From Gadus chalcogrammus (taxonomy: Eukaryota; Chordata; Actinopteri; Gadiformes; Gadidae): 64,000 nucleotides of DNA. The translations under genes and the position numbers were made by a program. The notes under the pieces were generated by a model, which did not search any database, was not told the DNA's origin, and was given only the letters and a program-made list of their open reading frames with translations. Location of the stretch: contig NC_079425.1 in assembly GCF_026213295.1 (NCBI RefSeq), positions 14,535,004 through 14,599,003 of the forward strand, written 5' to 3'. Shown here in pieces: positions 57,328-64,000 of the stretch. The stretch's first letter is position 1; every line of letters begins with the position of its first letter.

Positions 57328-58227
57328 CCCGGGTTGTGGATTGAGGTAGGGTGTCAAGAGTCTTGCAGGATAGCCACTGTCACCCAGCAAGTGACACCCA
57401 ACTGGTACATCTCAAAAAGCTGCCTCAGACCGCTCTCCATTAAAATGCGTGAATCATTGGTAGCTCCAGGGCCACTTTGCAACAACACTCCAGTAAGCTA
57501 TGTTAAAATTTTGCATCAAATATACAACCTGCGTGTTAATGGAATGCACTTTCTTCCTATTGATGAACACATCCTCATCTTTTGATGGCGCAATTATTTT
57601 ATGTGCGTCCCGTCAATAGCACCGACCACATCGGATATCCCTGCAATTGCCATGAAGTTTGCCTCTGATCCTGTGTATTGTTGAATGTCCAAAGGGAAAC
57701 CTGATAAACTGTTGGATGATATGTGGTCTAGAGAGCTAGTGATAGTTGGGTTATGGCACGGCTGACTGATGGTTGCGATATTTTTAAATCCTCTGCATTG
57801 CAAAGTTGAATTTCCCCTGTTGCTAAATAACGTACTGTTGCCAAACATTTTATTTGATTATTCTGTTAGTCAGGATGTTATTGCATCCCGCACTACTCGA
57901 CAACAGTTTAATACCCTCACGATTTAGCCTATATCTCTTCATTAACTCACAGTCTTCCATTGTCTCCAAAACATTTCGTCTCGCAGCGCCATTTTAACAT
58001 TCTTTGTGAATAGTTCTTACTGAGTTAGGAGTCCTTTGAGGACTTTTAAGCTCTCCTAGACTTAGGTGCTACTTTTAGGCCTAAAATACTTTGTGAATTG
58101 CTCTTAGTGAAAAAAGTTAGGAGTCCTATCATTTAAGTGTGACACGCCCATTATTTTTAGGAGTTACGCCTAAATTCGCCAGTTAGGACCTACTTTTAGC
58201 CCTACGATCCTTGGTGAATACGGCCCC
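57328..58227 (-). mobile_element. PIF/Harbinger transposon, transposase 3' end lost
   Basis: The outer end (right side, 58227 leftward) reads GGCCGTATTCACCAAGGATC and continues with AAAAGTAGGTCCTAAC and GGCGTAACTCCTAAAAATAA, the subterminal style of fish Harbinger elements. A second CACAAAGTATTTTAGGCC subterminal repeat follows before the transposase. The other end of the element is replaced by the LINE tail at 57327. Confidence 0.8.
57330..58000 (-). pseudogene. Harbinger (HARBI1-like) transposase, frameshifted
   Basis: Reading leftward from about 57995, ARRNVLETMEDCELMKRYRL and NREGIKLL form the amino terminus. The open frame 57848-57594 gives STLQCRGFKNIATISQPCHN and MAIAGISDVVGAIDGTHIK, where IDGTHI carries the first catalytic Asp. 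Further left, APSKDEDVFINRKKVHSINT and KWPGATNDSRILMESGL (second Asp, the PGxxNDSRI motif) follow, then LLGDSGYPARLLTPYLNP. These are consecutive blocks of the Harbinger DDE nuclease. Frameshifts separate them, and the final Glu region is cut off by the LINE junction. Confidence 0.85.
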
Positions 58228-58752
58228 TGGTCAGGCTCTGAGAGCTGTGAAGAATGTTTGAACCAAATAGCCTTTGTTAAGTTAAATGCATCCTATGGAA
58301 ACGTGCTTCGTGCTAAATATGATTTAGAAAACAGCTGGGAGAGCGGGCAAAGGCGTTCGTTCTCCTGGTTTTACAAGACAGAGAATTTAAACTCCACGGA
58401 ATGACCTCACATCCAGAGTACTAATGTTGTGGAGAGGGCCTGACCCTTATCTCCCCTGGTTGCTGTCTTAATGGTGGGAGAGGCGGAAGGATGGGGATGG
58501 AGGAGGGGTTGGTGTGTGTGCGGGGAGGGAGGTGTTTTGCTGACAAAGTGGTTCATCACAGGTCCCCGTGCTGGGCGATTGCCCTTTTTTTTAACTCTGT
58601 GTAGGATGTTTCGTTCTGCTTTCACACAAACTGATAATCTGTGAGAGCTCGCTGTGGGAACACATCCAGACATGGACATAGAGAAGAAGAAGAGAGGAAC
58701 TATATTATGCTTTAGAACCATTACTCATGTCATCTCACTTGTGTTGTTTATT
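58228..58752. other. No gene recognised
   Basis: Unique-looking sequence. The minus-strand open frame 58407-58721 lies over a G-rich patch and has no domain. Confidence 0.5.
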
Positions 58753-59105
58753 TAAAGGTCACATAATATGATGTTTTTTTGTATGACTTCCAGAAAACAT
58801 GTTTTTGAAGCTGTTTGCTGGAAATAGCTTGGAGGAAAAAATCGAGCCTACCGCTTATCCCTCAGTTTCAGTCCCTTTCAGAATGTGCTGTTTTTTGGTG
58901 TCTGTTTTGTATGCAATGAGCTGCTGCCCATTGCATACAAATGAGCTGTCAGAGTGAACCGCAGCATGGAGGAGAAAGAGATTGTTGCCGTTTGCGGACT
59001 CCCGGAGCTCTATATCTATGTCATATAATATCTAATATCAGGGCCAAAAGCTGTGTGCATCTCTGGATGATATTATAATGTTTTCACACGGAGGCAGCGT
59101 CTAAT
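58753..59105. mobile_element. Possible left end of a TTAA-type element
   Basis: TTTAAAGGTCACATAATATG at 58751 resembles the starts of several fish TTAA-target elements (TTAA|AGGTCCCAT...). Inside, TTGTATGCAATGAGCTGCTG and CCATTGCATACAAATGAGCTG form an imperfect hairpin. No right terminus was found. Confidence 0.35.
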
Positions 59106-59149
59106 CCACGGTTTACTAAACCAACAAACTGTAATCAATTCATGGGTGC

Positions 59150-59290
59150 GTTTCCCAAAACAGTCAGGACGTTAGCATTTTGCAGACTTATTACTAAGCC
59201 CAGTTGTACTATGCAGCATCCGAAGTACGAGTGTTTCCCAAAAATCTCAGGCTAACATAGCAGTACGTAGCTCTCCTCTTCTTTGATTAG
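59150..59290. repeat. Dispersed repeat fragment with 'GCGTTTCCCAAAA' motifs
   Basis: GGGTGCGTTTCCCAAAACAG and AGTGTTTCCCAAAAATCTCAG occur about 75 bases apart with similar downstream sequence. This resembles the end of a fish MITE. Confidence 0.45.
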
Positions 59291-59785
59291 CTGCGTACTT
59301 ATCAGCTAATACCTAGTAAATGGATGTTTTCTGAAGGCTGAGTTCAGAGTTGCTCGTGTGCATTCAATCATTCACAGGTGGAAGCCTCACAAACTTTGAT
59401 ATTTAGACTACTTGTTAAAAAGTTGTGGTAATATTCACCAAATGGATTGTGTATAGCCTACCTATCCTTTGTATCAACATTTTTAATGACGCTGGCGAAT
59501 TCATCAGCATAGGCACTATCTATGCAATTTAATATAGATGCTGGAAACGGTTGATACGTATATTGGAAAGGGATAATTCAATCAATGAATTTAGTGAAAA
59601 ATGTGCATTGTCTACACTATTTTTATGTATTTCTATTTGCCACCGGTTCAAGCCCTGCCAGATGCGTCTTGTTTCCTCAGTTCTAATGATGGATTTTTGA
59701 TGTTTGAAGTCTGTCGATCCAAAACCTCAAGATTATTGTCATCATACACTCTTGCAAGTATGACAAGTTGTTTTTATTTTTTCAT
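59291..59785. other. No gene recognised
   Basis: AT-rich sequence upstream of the LINE tail, with no usable signal. Confidence 0.5.
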
Positions 59786-60430
59786 GTTCAAGTTCAAGTT
59801 CAAGTGTTTTTATTTGTCACATACAATAAATTGAAGTGAAATGTTAAAGGGTCAATGCTCCACACTGTGCAAAAATAAATAAAAATATAAAATAAAATAC
59901 ATTAGTTAATTTATTTAGATAAAATAAAAAATGTAAATAAAATCAAATTTAAAAATAAGGTGTTGAATTAAAAATTTGAATTCAAGTGTCTCACTGCCTG
60001 TGGATAAAACTTCTCTTAAGTCTCTCAGTCCTTGAGTTAAGGCTTCGTAGGCTCTACCCGACGGCAGCAGGGTGAAGAGGCTGGCATTGGGGTGTGTGTC
60101 ATCCCTCCTGATGTTTTTTGCCCTCGACTCCACCCTCTTGTGGTAGATGTCCTTCACGTTGGGTAGGGACGCTCTGATAGTCCGCTCAGCTGAGCGCACC
60201 ACCCTCTGTAGGTTGGCCTGGTCTTGAGCGGTACAGCTTCCGTACCAGACGGAGATGCATCCTGTGAGGACGCTCTCCACGGCTGAGGAGTAGAAGGTCT
60301 TCAGGATGGAAGGGGAGACCTTGAATTTCCTCAGCCTCCGGAGGAAGTACAGTCGCTGCCTAGATGACTTCCTCCTCAGTCTGTCCCGGATCCCCCTCTT
60401 CTCCCTCTGTGTTTTGACCGTTTCCAGGGC
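59786..60430 (-). mobile_element. Rex1-like LINE, 5'-truncated, with 3' tail
   Basis: On the minus strand, QRLYFLRRLRKFKVSPSILK (about 60365-60305) leads into the frame 60280-59915: MESVLTGCISVWYGSC, NLQRVVRSAERTI, LPNVKDIYHKRVESRAKNI and FTLLPSGRAYEALTQGLR. This is the end of the reverse transcriptase ORF in CR1/Rex1-type fish LINEs. After the stop comes a T/A-rich 3' UTR. At the far end (59786-59807) is a tandem CAAGTT/GTTCAA tail beside TTTTATTTGTCACATACAAT, the typical 3' terminus. The coding part is open over 121 codons, so the copy is fairly young, but it lacks everything upstream. Confidence 0.8.
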
Positions 60431-60849
60431 TTGTCGCTATTACTGTTATGACCGTCAGTTTGTCGGAGAATCTCAGCTGGAAACGCCGACTTGCTGTCAA
60501 AAGACGTGCTAACATAAAATATGCCGCACTGATCCCTTTTTTCTAAAAGCATTTGGTGATCATATGTGATCATACTAAAAGTCACATCAGTAAAAAAGAT
60601 TAAATATAAAAAAAAATAGGTAAAATGCACAGTCTAAACATAGAGACCCTGACGGCGTCTGGACACAGCCGCGCCGTCACCCTGTCATGTTGGTTGACTC
60701 TTCACACTGTAATCCAAATGGCTGAGTCTGGCAGATGTTTGTGACCTCATCATCAAGCTCTTGAGCAATGGCACCTCAATAATAATAGCACATAAAAATA
60801 GATGTTAGTTGCCCCGTTATCAACATCCTTCCTGTTAAGGCTAACGTTA
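60431..60849. other. No gene recognised
   Basis: Short unassigned spacer between two retroelements. Confidence 0.5.
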
Positions 60850-60852
60850 AGC

Positions 60853-61640
60853 GCCCTACACCCTTACTGCTAAACTGCTACTACAGGAGCTCTGTAGCAT
60901 TAACTGCGACTGGGACGAGGAAGTACCCAAAGCGTTCCATGAGCAATGGATTAGATGGACAGTAGATCTCCAGCAGATCACTAATTTCAAGGTCCGTAGA
61001 TGCATCAAACCAAATGACTTTGGCCCTCACAAAGAAGCATAGCTCCACCACTTCTCAGATGCAAGTGAGCAAGGATATGGAACAGTTAGCTACTTGAGAC
61101 TAATGAATGACAAGAAACTATTCACGTCACTTTCATGATGGGAAAGGCAAGAGTGGCTCCCCTTAAGAAGATGACAATTCCGAGGATGGACCTCTCTGCT
61201 GCAGTGCTGGCCACTAGGATGGAGATACTGCAGTCAGAGTTACAGCTGCAGCTGCAAAGCTCAACGTTCTGGACTGACAGCCAATCAGTACTTAAGTACA
61301 TAGCAAATGAGCACACAAGGTTCCACACATTTGCTGCCAATAGGATCTCCGACATTAGGGAGGCTGCAAAGATGTTGCAATGGCGATATGTGAACACAAA
61401 AGCCAACCCGGCCGATGATGCCTCTAGGGGCAAAAGGCTGGTCAATTTCTAGAGAACAGGAGATGAATCAACACCCCAGACATAATCTGGAAGTCAGGAG
61501 AGGACTGGCCCCAGTTTCCCCTAGAGTCCACCTCGCTCTCTTTCAATGACCCAGAGGTCAAAAGAAATCCTACTGTAAGAACAGTTATTGTCAAAGGTAG
61601 TGATAACCCTACTGTCAAGCTGATCACATACTTCTCCAGC
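60853..61640 (+). pseudogene. BEL/Pao RNase H region and linker
   Basis: Broken frames give EEVPKAFHEQWIRWTVDLQQ (about 60915) and HHFSDASEQGYGTVSYLRL (about 61045-61105; FSDAS is the first RNase H Asp). The open frame 61135-61452 gives MGKARVAPLKKMTIPRMDLS, ILQSELQLQL, FWTDSQSVLKYIANEHTRFH (second Asp) and ANPADDASRGKRLV (last Asp region). RNase H removes RNA from the RNA-DNA hybrid. A frameshift near 61450 leads to WKSGEDWPQFPLEST-type sequence. Confidence 0.85.
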
Positions 61641-61649
61641 AGGAGAAAG

Positions 61650-63178
61650 TTGAAAGTTGCAGTAGCATGGATTCAAAATCTAACAGGAGCTTTGAAACTG
61701 CTGGCTCGCAATAGAAAAGAGTTTCAGTCCTCTATCAGCACCTCAAATACGGTTACCCGAAGCGTTCTCAAGGTTATAGACCAGAAGATGGCATGTGTGA
61801 AAGCCACAATGGGTGGACAGACTATTACACTGGAAGATCTACAGAAGGCTGAGAACGCACTCATCTGCCACATCCAACACCAAAGCTTCCAACAGGAAAT
61901 GGCAACCTTGCGAATGGCAACATCTGGAGTCAAAAGGACAAGTAACCTCTATAATTTTGACCCAGTGTTAAAGGATGGAGTACTCAGAGTAGGAGGACGT
62001 TTGAATAGGGCAGCTATGCTGGAGGCGATCAAATTTCCCTTCATACTCCCCAAAAATGGTCACATATCCACATTCATTCTATGACACATGCATGAAAGGA
62101 CTGGACATGGAGGGAGGAAACACCCTGCTAAAAGAGCTTCGCAGAAGATACTGGATGATCAAAGGTAACTATGCAGCAAGGAAAATAATAGGTCCGTGTG
62201 TTGTTTGCAGACAGCACAGACCCAAAGCTGGTCAGCAGAAGATGGCTGACTTGCCACAGGAAAGGCTCCAGCCGGATTTGCCAGTATTCACCAATGTGGG
62301 TGTTGATTATTTGGCCCTATTGAAACAAAAAGGGGACGCACCATATTGCAAAGGAACGGCATACTACTCACTTGTATGACTAGTAGAGCTGTACACATTG
62401 AAGTCACCAACTCCCTTGATACAGACTCGTGTATTAGCGCTTTGAGATGTTTCACCTGTAGAAGAGGTCTAGTGAAACGTATAAGGTTTGACAATGGAAC
62501 TAATTTTAAAGGTGCTGAGGGAGGCTCTCTCTTCGCTAAATCAAAACAAGATACAGGAGCTTTACTTCAAAGGGGTGTAGAGTGGAGTTTCAACCTTCAT
62601 GGAGCATCGCACCATGGAGGAGTATGGGAGCAGCTCATAAGATCAATAAGACAGGTGCTCCAATCTGTTTTGAAAACTGCAGACTCTAGATGAAGAGGGA
62701 CTGCAAACCATCTCATGTGAGGTAGAGGCCATCTTGAACAGCCGCCCAATCACTACAGTCGCTAGTGACCCTCAAGATCTAGCCTCTTGCCCCAAACCAC
62801 ATCTTGCTCTTGAAAACAATGCCCATTCTGCCACCTGGGATCTTTGAGAAAAACGACCCGTACATAAGACGTTGTTGGAGACAGGTGCAGTATATGGCTG
62901 ATTTATTCTGGAAATGTTGGAGCCAAGAGTACCTACCTCTCATGCAAGAAAGACAGAAATGGGGCAATATGAGACGATACTTCACGCCTGGAGATGTGAT
63001 CATAGTGGTTGACCCCAGTCTGCACCATGTGGCTCTTGGATCTTGGGAAGAGTGTGGAAGTCAATACAGACTCTAAAGGACTGGTACGAGCTGTTAAGAT
63101 CAAGACACAGACCAGCGTCCTGGAACGACCCATAACAAAGATCTGTCTGTTGCAAGAAGGCACAGAATAGCAGTCCCA
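61650..63178 (+). pseudogene. BEL/Pao integrase region
   Basis: The frame 61650-62084 has the linker KLKVAVAWIQNLTGALKLLA, ENALICHIQHQSF and VLKDGVLRVGGRLNRAAM, typical just upstream of the BEL zinc finger. 62085-62230 encodes the HHCC finger in shifted frames (RTGHGGR..., CVVCRQHRPKAG). In the core, TNVGVDYLALLK (first Asp), TSRAVHIEVTNSLDTDS, RIRFDNGTNFKGAE (second Asp) and GVEWSFNLHGASHHGGVWEQ (catalytic Glu) are all visible in frames up to 62693. The remainder to 63178 is in other frames. All three catalytic acidic residues survive, but stops and frameshifts separate them. Confidence 0.85.
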
Positions 63179-64000
63179 AGCTTCAGCTGGGCTATCATAA
63201 ATGCATGGCCTTAGGAAGTCTCTAATCTAAAAGGATGAGTAGCCACACCACACACCTCATATTGATAGTTATACTTTAATGATACTGATATTTTTACTTT
63301 TTGATGATGAAAATGTAGGGGTGTGACGAGATCTCGTAGCACGAGATCTCGTGAGATTAAACTAGACGATATTACCCGTCGCGTTAAAAATCTGTCTTGC
63401 AAGATCTGTGATTTATCCAAACTTCTATTTGTCGCCTGTGGGGGCAGTAATGCGCCTTTGCTACATCTAGCCTGCCAGAACATAAGAAGGAGAAGGAAAG
63501 AAGAGGAGGAGAAGGAGGGGAAGCAGGGGAAGCGTTGAAAGCAGCCATAAGCTGTGTTCGAAATCGTTCCCTATCACGGATATAGTGTATATAGGGTGCT
63601 CGCCATTTTGTAGTGGTGTTCGAAGTCTCAGTGGTTAAATTTCATGCACTATATAGTGCACTTAAAATACCCAAAATTTGAGTGTACATACGATGTAGCC
63701 TACATGTTACTCCCGTATACCACAATGCAATGCGGTCGTGTTTTTCCGGAGGAGAAGAAGAGGCTGAATAACCGCGAAAACGAATACATTTAATCAAAGT
63801 ACATTTTGGGTACTTTGATTTGATTTTGCACATAATATTGTTTGCAATTGAAAAAAAGAGAATTATTTAATTTAATTTATTTTAATTTAACTTTTATACA
63901 TTTTAGTTTTAGTTTCAATTTCATGCATGCAAAGAGTTATAATAAAACATTTCAAAATGCATGCGCGACCTGGTTAAATAAAAGTCTATTGGTCCAGTCA
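63179..64000. other. Repeat-derived sequence, no gene
   Basis: At 63318-63375 GTGTGACGAGATCTCGT and AGCACGAGATCTCGTGAGATT form a short palindromic motif known from a fish repeat terminus. At 63555-63720 GTGTTCGAAATCGTTCCCTA and GCACTATATAGTGCACT resemble another fish MITE terminus. A purine-rich GAAGGAGAAGGAAAG patch lies between them. The right edge is AT-rich. Confidence 0.5.

Larger units (their letters stand above)
60850..63178 (+). mobile_element. BEL/Pao retrotransposon pol remnant
   Basis: The order is RNase H-like region, the BEL-specific linker, integrase zinc finger, integrase core and C-terminal tail, all on plus. Gag, protease and reverse transcriptase palm are missing on the left. 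No LTR is seen on the right, although GLVRAVKIKTQTSVLERPIT followed by KICLLQEGTE, the normal Pol carboxy terminus, is present near 63080-63165. Confidence 0.85.

Overview
The window looks like nuclear DNA of a ray-finned fish. Gene density is very low. Long dinucleotide microsatellites (CA/GT, GA/CT, TA) recur every few kilobases, and most of the recognisable remainder is transposable elements of teleost-type families: L2-like and Rex1-like LINEs, a LINE with a Cfdp2-like endonuclease, Ty3/gypsy, BEL/Pao, hAT, PIF/Harbinger and Kolobok-like elements, and tRNA-derived SINEs. The microsatellite load and a gypsy remnant with an integrase linker directly after the protease would fit a cod-like (gadiform) genome, but that is inference. 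There are no bacterial-style operons, ribosome binding sites or CRISPR arrays.

Only one host gene is supported: the first coding exon of a glypican (closest to GPC6) on the minus strand at 16546-16705, in a GC-rich, CpG-containing block (about 16540-17130) that is probably its promoter. I find no second exon between the donor site and the left edge, so 1-16545 is most simply read as part of a long first intron and the sequence right of about 17250 as upstream intergenic DNA.

Layout. 1-16.5 kb: presumed intron, with microsatellites, SINE pieces, a hAT-type element with an exact 8-bp target duplication (6118-7066), a palindromic repeat split by another element (8690-9462) and a 0.5-kb polypyrimidine tract. 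16.5-17.2 kb: glypican first exon and promoter. 17.2-23 kb: microsatellites, GACA/GATA repeats and two perfect short hairpins. 23-27.4 kb: a Harbinger-like MITE, a Kolobok-like element carrying a THAP domain, and a hAT-like shell containing a long-TIR element and a 48-bp-arm palindrome. 28.9-36.6 kb: gypsy and L2 remnants, foldback elements, a triplicated minisatellite and a second Harbinger-like MITE. 36.6-42.1 kb: mostly unrecognised unique DNA. 42.6-44.7 kb: a MITE with 9-bp target duplication beside a gypsy gag-protease remnant. 44.7-50.9 kb: sparse sequence, a second TTAA-flanked element and a degenerate minisatellite. 50.9-58.2 kb: a stack of hAT, LINE and Harbinger elements. 59.8-63.2 kb: a minus-strand Rex1-like LINE tail and a BEL/Pao pol remnant.

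Apart from the glypican exon, every protein-like reading frame I could identify is a broken transposon gene. Other open frames are mostly microsatellite translations (poly-RE, poly-SL, poly-TH, poly-CV) or chance frames. I found no convincing undescribed multi-gene system. The most unusual items are the perfect hairpins, the Kolobok-like THAP element, the nested transposon stack and the gypsy remnant's domain order.
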